Positions 9,356 to 18,450 of a stretch of DNA of 64,000 nucleotides are shown one piece after another. Under the pieces are notes generated by a model, which was given only the letters and a program-made list of their open reading frames with translations, had not been told where the DNA came from and ran no database searches. Both the position numbers and the translations under genes were made by a program. Every line of letters starts with the position of its first letter. The first letter of the stretch is position 1. The DNA is from Chromohalobacter sp. 296-RDG (GTDB taxonomy: Bacteria > Pseudomonadota > Gammaproteobacteria > Pseudomonadales > Halomonadaceae): assembly GCF_029889885.1 (NCBI RefSeq), contig NZ_JARANY010000001.1:186001-250000 (forward strand), given 5' to 3'.

Positions 9356-11959
9356 TCAGGCTTCCTCGGCGACCGGAATCACATTCGCGGCCGCGTGCTG
9401 GAACTCTTCTATCTCATGGAAGTTCATGTAGCGGTAGATTTCATCCGCCATGGCATTGAACTCGCTCATGTAGCCCTTGTATTCCTCGACGGTCGGCAAG
9501 CGTCCCTCGACGGCCGCGATGGCGGCCAGCTCGGCGGAGGCAAGATAGACATTCGCGCCGTCGCCCAGACGGTTGGGGAAGTTGCGCGTGGAGGTCGAGA
9601 CCACGGTTGACTTGGGCGCTACGCGTGCCTGGTTGCCCATGCACAGCGAGCAGCCCGGCATTTCCATGCGTGCACCAGCGCGCCCATAGATGCCGTAATA
9701 TCCCTCTTCCGTCAACTGATGTTGGTCCATCTTGGTGGGCGGTGCAAGCCACAAACGGGTCTTCAGGCTACCGGCGGGTTGTTTCTCGAGCAGTTTGCCG
9801 GCGGCGCGGAAGTGGCCGATGTTGGTCATGCACGAGCCGATGAATACCTCGTCGATCTGCTCGCTGGCGACGTCGGAGAGCAGGCGCGCGTCATCGGGAT
9901 CATTGGGCGCGCACAGCACGGGCTGGTCGAGTTCGCTCATGTCGATCTCGATCACTGCGGCATACTCGGCGTCGCCATCGGCACGCATCAGGCTGGGGTC
10001 GGCCAGCCATTCCTGCATGGCTTGGATGCGGCGCTCCAGCGTGCGGGCATCGCCATAGCCATTGTCGATCATCCATTTGAGGAGGGTGACGTTGGAGTTT
10101 AGATACTCGGCGACCCGCTCCTCGCCCAGGGTGATCGTGCAGCCAGCGGCACTACGTTCGGCAGAGGCGTCGGAAAGCTCGAATGCCTGCTCGGCGGTGA
10201 GATCCTCGAGGCCTTCGATTTCCAGAATACGGCCCGAGAAAAAGTTCTGCTTGTTCGACTTCTCGACAGTCAGGAGGCCGTCCTTGATAGCGTAATAGGG
10301 GATCGCATGCACCAGGTCGCGCAGCGTTATGCCGGGTTGGCGTTCGCCCTTGAAACGCACCAGTACGGACTCTGGCATATCCAGCGGCATGACGCCGGTG
10401 GCAGCGGCGAAGGCGACCAGACCCGAGCCCGCCGGGAAGGAAATCCCCATCGGAAAGCGAGTGTGGGAATCGCCGCCGGTGCCGACGGTATCTGGCAACA
10501 GCATGCGGTTGAGCCACGAGTGGATGATGCCATCCCCCGGACGCAGCGAGACGCCGCCACGGTTCATGATGAAGTCGGGCAGGGTGTGATGGGTCTCCAC
10601 ATCGACCGGCTTCGGGTAAGCCGCAGTGTGGCAAAATGACTGCATCACCAGATCGGCCTGAAAGCCGAGGCAGGCCAGGTCCTTGAGTTCGTCGCGGGTC
10701 ATCGGGCCAGTGGTGTCCTGCGAGCCGACAGTGGTCATCTTGGGTTCGCAGTACATGCCGGGGCGTACGCCGCCCATGCCGCAGGCCTTGCCGACCATCT
10801 TCTGCGCCAGGGTGAAGCCCTTGCCTGTACCGATCGGTTGTTCGGGCTTGCGGAAGACCTCGGAGCCGGCTAAACCGAGTTCGTTGCGCGCTTTCTCGGT
10901 CAGGCCACGGCCCACGATCAACGGAATGCGGCCGCCAGCACGCACCTCGTCGAGGATGACCTGGGTCTTGAGTTCGAAGGTGGAGACGACCTCGTCGCTG
11001 TCGTGGCGTGTCACCCTGCCTTCATAAGGATAGACATCGATGACATCGCCCATCTCGAGCTTGGAGACATCCATCTCGATCGGCAGGGCGCCGGCATCTT
11101 CCATGGTGTTGAAGAAGATCGGTGCGATCTTGCCGCCGAAGACGAAGCCGCCGGCGCGCTTGTTGGGCACGTTAGGGATGTCGTCGCCGAAGAACCACAA
11201 TACGGAGTTGGTGGCCGACTTGCGCGACGAGCCGGTGCCCACGACATCGCCGACATAGGCGACCGGGAAGCCTTTCGCCTTGACCTCGTCGATCTGCGCG
11301 ATGGGGCCCTTGCTGCCTGGCGCTTCCGGCGTAATGCCCTCGCGCGGGTTCTTGAGCATGGCGTTGGCATGCAGCGGAATATCCGGGCGCGACCAGGCGT
11401 CTGGCGCGGGGGAAAGGTCATCGGTGTTGGTTTCGCCCGGTACCTTGAATACCGCGATGCTGATCTTCTCGGCTAGGGCCGGCTTGGCGAGGAACCACTC
11501 GGCTTCGGCCCAGGATTCGAGCACGGCTTGCGCGATGGCGTTGCCGTTCTTGGCGCGTTCGGCAACATCGTGGAAAGCATCGAACATCAAGAGGGTGTGC
11601 TTGAGCTGCTCACCGGCTTCCTGGGCGAGGGCGTCATCGTCAAGGAGTTCGACCAGGGTTGCGATGTTGTAGCCGCCTTGCATGGTGCCGAGAAGCTTGA
11701 CCGCATGGGTCTTGTCGATCAGTGGCGACGTAGCCTCGCCCTTGGCGATGGCGGTGAGGAAGCCGGCCTTGACGTAAGCGGCTTCGTCCACGCCGGGGGG
11801 GACGCGGTTGGTGAGCAGCTCGAGAAGCGTTTCTTCCTCGCCGGCGGGCGGTGCCTTGAGCAACTCGACCAGTTCGGCGGTCTGCTCGGCGTTGAGCGGC
11901 TGGGATGGCACGCCTTCGCGCGCGCGTTCCTCGGCATGTTGGCGGTAGGCTTCAAGCAC
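9356..11959 (-). CDS. acnB: Aconitate hydratase B
   Basis: TCA-cycle enzyme interconverting citrate and isocitrate, with a 4Fe-4S cluster; AcnB apo-protein can also bind mRNA. From the GTG at 11959 it is 867 residues, against 865 in E. coli. It shows the AcnB-specific N-terminal HEAT-like region ([19 protein letters not shown]), the swivel ([32 protein letters not shown]), and cluster cysteines in [12 protein letters not shown] and [12 protein letters not shown]. The GTG start fits the family N-terminus ([12 protein letters not shown]) and has GAGG 8 bases upstream. An ATG at 11980 would add 7 residues but lacks a ribosome-binding site. A clear promoter and a terminator bracket the gene. Confidence 0.95.
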   Translation of the reverse strand: MLEAYRQHAEERAREGVPSQPLNAEQTAELVELLKAPPAGEEETLLELLTNRVPPGVDEAAYVKAGFLTAIAKGEATSPLIDKTHAVKLLGTMQGGYNIATLVELLDDDALAQEAGEQLKHTLLMFDAFHDVAERAKNGNAIAQAVLESWAEAEWFLAKPALAEKISIAVFKVPGETNTDDLSPAPDAWSRPDIPLHANAMLKNPREGITPEAPGSKGPIAQIDEVKAKGFPVAYVGDVVGTGSSRKSATNSVLWFFGDDIPNVPNKRAGGFVFGGKIAPIFFNTMEDAGALPIEMDVSKLEMGDVIDVYPYEGRVTRHDSDEVVSTFELKTQVILDEVRAGGRIPLIVGRGLTEKARNELGLAGSEVFRKPEQPIGTGKGFTLAQKMVGKACGMGGVRPGMYCEPKMTTVGSQDTTGPMTRDELKDLACLGFQADLVMQSFCHTAAYPKPVDVETHHTLPDFIMNRGGVSLRPGDGIIHSWLNRMLLPDTVGTGGDSHTRFPMGISFPAGSGLVAFAAATGVMPLDMPESVLVRFKGERQPGITLRDLVHAIPYYAIKDGLLTVEKSNKQNFFSGRILEIEGLEDLTAEQAFELSDASAERSAAGCTITLGEERVAEYLNSNVTLLKWMIDNGYGDARTLERRIQAMQEWLADPSLMRADGDAEYAAVIEIDMSELDQPVLCAPNDPDDARLLSDVASEQIDEVFIGSCMTNIGHFRAAGKLLEKQPAGSLKTRLWLAPPTKMDQHQLTEEGYYGIYGRAGARMEMPGCSLCMGNQARVAPKSTVVSTSTRNFPNRLGDGANVYLASAELAAIAAVEGRLPTVEEYKGYMSEFNAMADEIYRYMNFHEIEEFQHAAANVIPVAEEA

Positions 11960-12078
11960 GTTGGGACCCTCGTCAGTCATCGAAACCAGGGCGGTGCGCG
12001 TGGCGATAATCGCTTCCACGCTCGCGCACGACGGACACGACCTGGGACAGGTTGTCACCGGTCTAAATAGGCAGCGAG

Positions 12079-12107
12079 ATTCTACTCGAAACTGTCGACA
12101 ATGTTAA
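12079..12107 (-). promoter_or_regulatory. Sigma-70 promoter of acnB
   Basis: Read on the minus strand: TTAACA, 17 bases, TAGAAT. Each hexamer is one base off consensus and the spacing is ideal. Transcription would start near 12071, giving a leader of about 110 bases before the GTG at 11959. Confidence 0.75.
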
Positions 12108-12221
12108 TAAGACGGTCTGTGCCGGGCGCTGAGAGAATGGTAAAAGGCATTCTGGTGCACGACGGTCGCTGTCGTGGCGCGCTCGCGATATCATACTTGC
12201 TCGGGTAAAGGGGGAGGTGAG

Positions 12222-12377
12222 ATGGTCGCCAACGAGAGCAAGGCAAAGCGTCTCCAGTGCCATGCGTGGGATCGTGCTCGACTCGCACCCGATGCCTTGT
12301 ACGCCGCGTTGCAGAAAGCGTTGATGCAGGAGGCGCTCCACCGCCTGACGACAGCGCCGACCGAGCCTTGCGTTTAA
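12222..12377 (+). CDS. Small hypothetical protein (51 residues)
   Basis: Short ORF starting at an ATG that sits directly behind an extended purine-rich ribosome-binding site (GGGGGAGGTGAG), one of the strongest in the window. The product is a basic, alpha-helix-prone 51-residue peptide containing single Cys and Trp residues (LQCHAWDRARLAPDA, then LYAALQKALMQEALHRL). It ends 34 bases before miaE and lies in the same direction, so the two may be co-transcribed. I do not recognise a family. The ribosome-binding site and the position between two well-defined genes are the reasons for calling it; it could still be a chance ORF. Confidence 0.5.
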   Translation: MVANESKAKRLQCHAWDRARLAPDALYAALQKALMQEALHRLTTAPTEPCV

Positions 12378-12411
12378 CTTTCATTACCCTCTCAATGGAT
12401 AGAAGAAAGCC

Positions 12412-13038
12412 ATGTCCACGGACGTAAACACCCTGCTACCCCAAGAATTGTTGAACTTCTTGCCGTGTCCGACGCCGGATGCTTGGGTGCAAGCAGCGCT
12501 GGCGCATCCGTCGCTATTGCTCATCGATCACGCTCAATGCGAAAAAAAGGCGGCATCCACGGCGATGAACCTGATGTATCGCTATGTCGAGCATACCGAG
12601 TTGCTGACCAAGATGTCGCAGTTAGCCCGCGAGGAGCTCTTGCATTTCGAACAGGTGGTGACCTTGATGCGCGCGCGTGGCGTGCGCTACCGCCAACTCA
12701 GCGCCTCGCGTTATGCAGCGGGGTTGCGACAACATGTCGGCAAGGACGATCCGCAACGGCTGGTCGATACCCTTATCGTTGGCGCCTTCATTGAGGCGCG
12801 CTCCTGTGAACGTTTCGCGTCTCTGATCCCTTTTCTGGATGATGAGCTTGCCAAGTTCTATCGCGCTCTGGTCAAGTCGGAAGGACGCCATTACGAAGAT
12901 TACCTGGCACTGGCACAGCAGTATGCCACGCAGGATATCGCGCCGCGTATCGCGTTTTTCGCCGAGCGTGAGCGCGAACTGATCGAATCCCCGGATACCT
13001 GCTTTCGTTTCCACAGTGGTGTGCCGTCGGCAGCGTGA
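12412..13038 (+). CDS. miaE: tRNA-(ms2io6A)37 hydroxylase
   Basis: Non-haem di-iron monooxygenase that hydroxylates 2-methylthio-N6-isopentenyl adenosine at position 37 of tRNAs reading UNN codons. The 208-residue protein shows the ferritin-like four-helix ligand pattern: EKKAASTAMNLMYRY, AREELLHFEQV, FIEARSCERF and SEGRHYEDYLALA, giving the Glu and ExxH ligands of MiaE. The N-terminal LLIDHAQCEKKAA is characteristic of the family. A weak purine stretch (AGAAAG) precedes the ATG. The large regulator starts 34 bases downstream. Confidence 0.93.
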   Translation: MSTDVNTLLPQELLNFLPCPTPDAWVQAALAHPSLLLIDHAQCEKKAASTAMNLMYRYVEHTELLTKMSQLAREELLHFEQVVTLMRARGVRYRQLSASRYAAGLRQHVGKDDPQRLVDTLIVGAFIEARSCERFASLIPFLDDELAKFYRALVKSEGRHYEDYLALAQQYATQDIAPRIAFFAERERELIESPDTCFRFHSGVPSAA

Positions 13039-13072
13039 TCGCGCTCGCCGTCGGTACTGGCCCCATCAGGGT

Positions 13073-16000
13073 ATGACGACGATGATTCAGGACACTCCGG
13101 TGCCGCCTCGATTGATGCTTTTCGGGCATTTTTCGATGACGCTGGGGCGCACCACGCTCACCCAGTTCAGCTATGACAAGGTCAAGGCGTTGTTGGTCTA
13201 CCTGTTGCTCAACGAGCAAGCGGCCAATCGTGCCGGACTAGCGGAAATGCTGTGGCCCGCTCAAGGCCTGTCGTCGGGTCGAACCAATTTGCGTCATGCG
13301 CTGCATTGCCTGCGGCAATGTCTCGGCGATGAGGCTGAGTCAGTCTTGACGGTTTCGCGTCAAAGCATCGAATTGCGCCTGGAATCGCATTGGGTGATGG
13401 ATGTGCGTCGCCTCGAGACGCTGCTGCAAGCGCCGCCCGAGATCGGTGCCATCGATGAGTTGCTGACGCTGTATCGCGGCGACCTGGTCGAAGAACTGCA
13501 CTTGCCGCAGTGCAGTGATTTTCAGCGTTGGCTGGTCAAAGTGCGCGGCGAATGGCGCCAACGCATGATCGCCTATATCGAGCATGCGCTGGACGGCGTC
13601 GATGATGTATCCGAGGCGATATTGCGCCAGCTGGTGAGCCGTTTCTCGGGGTATGGTCCCTTCCATGAACGCCTGGTGCGCCAGCTGGCCGAGAAGGGAC
13701 AAATTGCCGCCGCGCATGAGCAGTTCAATGCCTATCTAGAGTTGCTGGCGCTTTCCGGCCAGCAGCCTGATGCCGAGTTTCTACAGCTGGCGCGCTACTG
13801 GTCGGATGGTGCGCAGCCGACGGCGCCCACCTCGCCCCAGGGCGCTTTCTCGCGGACGGTGGCGCTGGACAGTGCTCCTGTGCGCGAAGACGAGATCGAC
13901 TATCGACAGCTATCGGTAATGGCGATTCGCCTGCACTTGCAGGGCGACTGGCAGGAGCGTGCTCAGGGGCATGCTTGTCTGCTCTTGCAGGTAGAGTTGA
14001 TGCGTTGGCTGGAGCGCCAATGCCATCTACTGGGTGGATTCTGGCTGCCTGGCGCTACCGGAGGACTGGGGCTAGCCTGTTTCGGCACCCACGGACCGAC
14101 ACACCAATTGGCCGAGCTGGTGGCATTGTACGAACATTGCCGTCGCCAGCTACCCGAAGAGGTTCAGCGACACTGGTCGGGCGGCGATCCGGCGCCGCGT
14201 TTCGAACTGGCTGCAGGGCTCAACAGCGGGCGAGGGTTATATTTGCCCGAACGTCGCTTGGCCGATCCTTTGGGACAGGTGACGCAACCGGCACTCGAAC
14301 TCATGAGTGCCGCTCAAGGCAGCGAGCTGGTGATTTCGCAAGAGGCGAGCCAGCACATGCCCCCCGCGCTGGATCTGCAGCCGCGCCTGACGACGCGCTT
14401 GCTGGCTGCCGATGGGCGAGTGCGCCTGCGGGCGTTGGTACTGGGGGTCGACGAAGGTGGACGCGATGCCACACCGCCGAGCTTGATCGGACGCGAAGCG
14501 GCACTGCGACAGTTGCGAGATGCGCTGGCCCGGGTGGTCATCGGATTGCGCCAGAGCGTGCTGGTGCAAGGTGCACTGGGCAAGGGCAAGTCGGCGTTGC
14601 TGGTAAGCTTCCGGCAACTGGAGCAAAGCCAGGAGATTGCCCTGTGTTGGCAGCCAACGACCCGGTTGTCGACCCAGACGCCTTACGGGGTGGTGCGTTC
14701 GCTGTTGCGTTGGTATCTCGACCGAGATGTCGATAGCTCTACGCTGGCCGCCTGGTTGGCCAATGAATCGACGCTGGACGAATCGCGGCGCGAGGTGCTC
14801 TACCACGCGCTGAGCGATGGCGGGAGCGGTGACATCGGTGAGAGTCTCGAGCCGGTCACGCAACTCTTCCATTCGCTGATAGAGCGCATCACAGCGAGCC
14901 GTCCGCTGGCCTTGGTCATCGACGACCTGCAATGGCTGGATGAGCTCTCGCTCAAGATGTTGCTGGCATTGCAGGCACGCCTGCCGATCAATGTCCCCTT
15001 CATGCTGATTGCCAGCCATCATGGGCGCGAGGCGTTGCCGGTGCGGCTCGACTGGGACCAGCAAATCGTGCTGGGACGCCTGGACAGCACGCAGTCATCA
15101 CGCTTGCTAGTGCAACTGGCCAAGCATTATCGGCTGCACATCAGCCCGCGTCTGCGTGAGCAGCTCATCGAGCGTTGCGACGGAGTGCCGCTTTACTTGC
15201 AGGAAATTTGTCGGCGTCTCGATATGGATCGGCGCGAGGGGCGTCGCGTCCAGGTGGATGAGCTGCCACGCGGCTTGCTGGGACTTCTTTCCAGCCGCAT
15301 CGAGCAGCTCGATGCCGACCGTGATGTGGCGCATGTCGCGGCAGTGCTCGGGCGCCAATTCCGGGGCACCTTCTTGCGCGAATGTACTGGGCTCGGCGAG
15401 ACACGCCTCAAGCAAGTACTCGATCACATGCAGCGCCTGGAGATCATCGAGCCCTGCCATGGCGATAACCCGTTCGACTACCAGTTCGTTCATCAGCTGT
15501 TGCAGGAAGCCGCGTACCTTTCCTGTCCGCGCGATGTCAGAGAGCGGCTACACCACCAGGTCGTCACGCTCATCGAGGAACGCTTCCCGGCCTCGATTGG
15601 TCAGCATCCAGGATATTTCGCGTCTCACCTGCGGCATAGCGGCGACCATGCGCGAGCGGCGCGCTACTTCGAGCTTGCCGCGCGGGCCGCCCTCAAGTTG
15701 AGTGCCAACCGCACGGCACTACAGATGGCCGACTCGGGCCTGGAGTGCCTGCAAGATCTTGCCTCGCAGGAAGAGCGCCATATCAGCCTGTTGACGGTGC
15801 GCGGCCAGGCTGCCTTTGCGCTCGAAGGGCACGGTTCGCCCACGGCACATGAGAGCTTCGTGCGCGCCAAGGATATGTTGGGGACGCTGGAGGCGCGACG
15901 CGTCGAAGACGACGATCCGGATGACGAGCAACCGTTCCTGGTGACTTGGGGGTTATGGGTCGGCTGCAGCCAGCGCCATGCACATGCAGATGCGTTTGCA

Positions 16001-16957
16001 TTGGCGTCGCGCTTGTCGACATGCGCCGAAGGCCTCGTCGATCCACGCTACCAGCGCCTGGCGGATTACGCGCGTGCGCATTGCGAATATTGGGTGGGAC
16101 GCGTCCGCCATGCTGTCGAGCATCTTGAGGAAATCGATCCGTTGCATCAGCCGATGGTGCTCGATTGGCTGCCATTTTCCGATCATCCGCAGATCGCCGC
16201 GGCTTGCTACCATGCTTGGGCCTTGTGCCTGCGCGGCGACTATCTGCGTGCCGAACAACAGATCGAGGCGGCAATACGCCTGGCCGAGTCGATCAAGCAT
16301 CCTGGCTCGTTGGCACTGTCGTTGATTTTCGCCGCAGCATTGTATCGCCAGTTAGGGCATGTGCACATGGCGGCGACACGCGCCGAACGCGCGCACGAAG
16401 TGACGTCGACGCCGGATCTGCATCTCTGGCATTACGCGGCGCAAGGCATTCTCGGCTGGTACAATGCGATGAGTGGCGACCCCCAGGGCCTGGAGCTGCT
16501 CGAAGAGAGCATGGAGCGGGCGACCGAGGCCACGGGGCAAGATCGTTATCAGCGCCCTTTGCTGTGGTACGGCGATGCATGCCTGGCGCTGGGAGAATAT
16601 GCTCGGGCCGAGGACTATCTGGACCAATGCTTGATGGTCGCGCGTGAACGCGATTCGTTATATTTGCCCGAGCTGACCTTGCAAATGGTGCGCGTTCGCC
16701 ACGCGCTGGGGGGCGCGCCTCAGGACGTGCGTCGCTTGGCCGAACAGGCCTATCGCGTGGCGAGCGAGCAGGAGAATCGGCATCACCAGATCAATGCTTG
16801 CGAAGTCTGGCTAACGCTGGTCGATCCCGATGACGACGATATGCGGCAACGGTTCCGCCAATGGCTGGGCCAGGTCTCGTTGACTGATGCCCCGATGCTG
16901 GTGCGCTGGCGCTTGCAACTGGATCGAGCCTTCGAGCCGCAGCGCGAGCGGACATGA
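13073..16957 (+). CDS. Large BTAD-type regulator with AAA ATPase and TPR repeats
   Basis: Probable transcriptional regulator of 1,294 residues. Residues about 12-100 look like an OmpR-type winged helix (LMLFGHFSMTLG..., SSGRTNLRHALHCLRQCLG), followed by a bacterial transcriptional activation (BTAD) domain to about 250. Residues about 273-460 resemble a degenerate class III nucleotide cyclase domain: RQLSVMAIRL where active enzymes have a metal-binding Asp, then LGLACFGTHG and ELAAGLNSGRG. A P-loop GALGKGKSALL (about 500) and Walker B-like LALVIDDLQWLD (about 613) define an AAA/STAND ATPase. The last 450 residues form TPR-like helices. ATG at 13073 is assumed; 13082 is also possible. The target genes and inducer are unknown. 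Confidence 0.8.
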   Translation: MTTMIQDTPVPPRLMLFGHFSMTLGRTTLTQFSYDKVKALLVYLLLNEQAANRAGLAEMLWPAQGLSSGRTNLRHALHCLRQCLGDEAESVLTVSRQSIELRLESHWVMDVRRLETLLQAPPEIGAIDELLTLYRGDLVEELHLPQCSDFQRWLVKVRGEWRQRMIAYIEHALDGVDDVSEAILRQLVSRFSGYGPFHERLVRQLAEKGQIAAAHEQFNAYLELLALSGQQPDAEFLQLARYWSDGAQPTAPTSPQGAFSRTVALDSAPVREDEIDYRQLSVMAIRLHLQGDWQERAQGHACLLLQVELMRWLERQCHLLGGFWLPGATGGLGLACFGTHGPTHQLAELVALYEHCRRQLPEEVQRHWSGGDPAPRFELAAGLNSGRGLYLPERRLADPLGQVTQPALELMSAAQGSELVISQEASQHMPPALDLQPRLTTRLLAADGRVRLRALVLGVDEGGRDATPPSLIGREAALRQLRDALARVVIGLRQSVLVQGALGKGKSALLVSFRQLEQSQEIALCWQPTTRLSTQTPYGVVRSLLRWYLDRDVDSSTLAAWLANESTLDESRREVLYHALSDGGSGDIGESLEPVTQLFHSLIERITASRPLALVIDDLQWLDELSLKMLLALQARLPINVPFMLIASHHGREALPVRLDWDQQIVLGRLDSTQSSRLLVQLAKHYRLHISPRLREQLIERCDGVPLYLQEICRRLDMDRREGRRVQVDELPRGLLGLLSSRIEQLDADRDVAHVAAVLGRQFRGTFLRECTGLGETRLKQVLDHMQRLEIIEPCHGDNPFDYQFVHQLLQEAAYLSCPRDVRERLHHQVVTLIEERFPASIGQHPGYFASHLRHSGDHARAARYFELAARAALKLSANRTALQMADSGLECLQDLASQEERHISLLTVRGQAAFALEGHGSPTAHESFVRAKDMLGTLEARRVEDDDPDDEQPFLVTWGLWVGCSQRHAHADAFALASRLSTCAEGLVDPRYQRLADYARAHCEYWVGRVRHAVEHLEEIDPLHQPMVLDWLPFSDHPQIAAACYHAWALCLRGDYLRAEQQIEAAIRLAESIKHPGSLALSLIFAAALYRQLGHVHMAATRAERAHEVTSTPDLHLWHYAAQGILGWYNAMSGDPQGLELLEESMERATEATGQDRYQRPLLWYGDACLALGEYARAEDYLDQCLMVARERDSLYLPELTLQMVRVRHALGGAPQDVRRLAEQAYRVASEQENRHHQINACEVWLTLVDPDDDDMRQRFRQWLGQVSLTDAPMLVRWRLQLDRAFEPQRERT

Positions 16958-16974
16958 TTGCCAGCTCAGCGTCG

Positions 16975-17703
16975 TTAGATCGCGAATTCGCGTAGTTGGG
17001 GTGTGGCATCGTCCACGACACGCACTTCCCAGCCACTGCCGGGCCGCCAGTCGCCGAGTACGATACGCTGGGCAGGCTGACCGTCGAGATGGAAGTCGTG
17101 TACCGCTGGGCGGTGCGTATGGCCATGGAGCAGCGTGGTGACGCCATGCGCGCGCATGGCTTCTTCAACTTCCGCCGGCGTCACGTCCATGATCGCATCG
17201 GCTTTTTGCGTGTTGGCGTCCGCGGATTGCAGGCGCAGGCTCTTGGCCAGCTCCAGGCGCTGCTCGATGGGCAAGGCGAGAATCTGAGCTTGCCACTCGG
17301 GATCTCGCGACATGGCACGAAACTTCATGTACTCCTCATCGCCGGTGCACAGGCTATCGCCGTGCATCAGCAGTACGCGCTGGTTGCCCAGGGTCACAAG
17401 GCTCGGGTCATCGAGCAGGGTGGCGCCGGCGGCATCGGCGAAGGCGTGACCGACCAGAAAGTCTCGATTGCCATGCATGAAATAAATCTGGGTGCCGGCG
17501 TCGCTGAGGCGCTTTAGCGCATCGATGACCTGACGCTCCAGGTCACCGAGGTAGTCATCGCCGATCCAGGCTTCGAAAATATCGCCAAGCAGGTAGAGCG
17601 TGTCGGCGTGGCGTGCCTCAGTCTCCAGATAGTTCAGAAAGCCGTGGACGATGTCCGGCTGGCCTGCGTGGAGGTGTACATCGGAAATCAGCAGGGTGGT
17701 CAT
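16975..17703 (-). CDS. lpxH: UDP-2,3-diacylglucosamine diphosphatase
   Basis: Hydrolyses UDP-2,3-diacylglucosamine to lipid X and UMP, the fourth step of lipid A synthesis at the inner membrane. The 242-residue protein (E. coli 240) has the calcineurin-like metallophosphatase motifs in order: LLISDVHLH (D-x-H), LYLLGDIFEAWIGDD (G-D), MHGNRDFLVG (G-N-R-D), LMHGDSLCTGD and LLHGHTHRP (G-H-x-H). The start is ATG 17703, where the first strand begins. The open frame continues upstream through ppiB on the same strand, but that part is merely out-of-frame ppiB sequence. It lies 85 bases downstream of ppiB, as in E. coli, so the two probably share a transcript. Confidence 0.94.
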   Translation of the reverse strand: MTTLLISDVHLHAGQPDIVHGFLNYLETEARHADTLYLLGDIFEAWIGDDYLGDLERQVIDALKRLSDAGTQIYFMHGNRDFLVGHAFADAAGATLLDDPSLVTLGNQRVLLMHGDSLCTGDEEYMKFRAMSRDPEWQAQILALPIEQRLELAKSLRLQSADANTQKADAIMDVTPAEVEEAMRAHGVTTLLHGHTHRPAVHDFHLDGQPAQRIVLGDWRPGSGWEVRVVDDATPQLREFAI

Positions 17704-17788
17704 CGTGCTGGCGTCCTCATGGGCGTGCGTGTAACGGTAGTCAACTGCCTGAACGCCGCGCCGGATATCGGCACGGCATCGCGCCTTG

Positions 17789-18283
17789 TCAGTCTTCGAC
17801 GTAGGCGTGTTCGAGGATAACGTCTTCGGCGGGCACATCGGCGTGCATGCCGCGGCGCGTGGTGGGAACGTTCTTGATCTTCTCGACGACGTCCATACCG
17901 TCGGCGACCTCGGCGAAGACGCAATAGCCCCAGCCTTGTGTGGACTTATCGCGATGGTTGAGGAAGTCATTGTCGGCGACGCTGATGAAGAATTGCGCGC
18001 TAGCGGAATGCGGATCCTGAGTGCGCGCCATGGCCACGCTGCCTTTGACATTCTTCAGACCGTTGTCCGCTTCGTTGTCGATCGGTGCGCGGGTGGGCTT
18101 TTGTTCGAACTGAGTGTCGAAACCGCCGCCCTGAATCATGAAACCATCGATGACCCGGTGGAACAGGGTATCGTCGTAATGGCCGTCGCGTACGTATTGC
18201 TCGAAGTTGGCCGCGGTCTTGGGCGCGTTTTCATGGTCGAGGCGCATACGAATGCTGCCGTAATTGGTTTGCAGAACGATCAT
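17789..18283 (-). CDS. ppiB: Cytoplasmic peptidyl-prolyl cis-trans isomerase B (cyclophilin)
   Basis: Cyclophilin of 164 residues, the same length as E. coli PpiB, with no signal peptide. Active-site segments are present: FHRVIDGFMIQGGGF (catalytic Arg and Phe), SVAMARTQDPHSASAQFFIS (Gln, Phe) and GWGYCVFAEVADGMDVV. It accelerates proline isomerisation during cytosolic protein folding. The gene begins a minus-strand pair with lpxH and is divergent from glnS, which starts 168 bases away. Confidence 0.94.
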   Translation of the reverse strand: MIVLQTNYGSIRMRLDHENAPKTAANFEQYVRDGHYDDTLFHRVIDGFMIQGGGFDTQFEQKPTRAPIDNEADNGLKNVKGSVAMARTQDPHSASAQFFISVADNDFLNHRDKSTQGWGYCVFAEVADGMDVVEKIKNVPTTRRGMHADVPAEDVILEHAYVED

Positions 18284-18316
18284 GGGCGTATCCTGGCGAA
18301 GAGAACTGAGCGCGAC

Positions 18317-18347
18317 TTGGCGTCACGCGCTGGCGTCGCGCTATAAT
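18317..18347 (+). promoter_or_regulatory. Probable glnS promoter
   Basis: A perfect TATAAT at 18342-18347, with TTGGCG 19 bases upstream as the best -35 candidate. It lies about 100 bases before the glnS start and points toward it. The long spacer is the weak point; the -10 hexamer is the reliable part. Confidence 0.55.
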
Positions 18348-18450
18348 AGCGGCTTTGCACCCGCGGGCGAAACCGTGTCGAGGCGCCAGCCAGTGCTTTG
18401 ACGTGCCCTCCGGTCACTTCGCGAACGAACAGAGGTTCTTTAGACAGCCC

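Noticed and set aside
17704-18051. N-terminal extension of lpxH by 116 residues
   Set aside because: The extension is the ppiB coding region read in another frame on the same strand. LpxH homologues begin at the metal-binding strand encoded from 17703.
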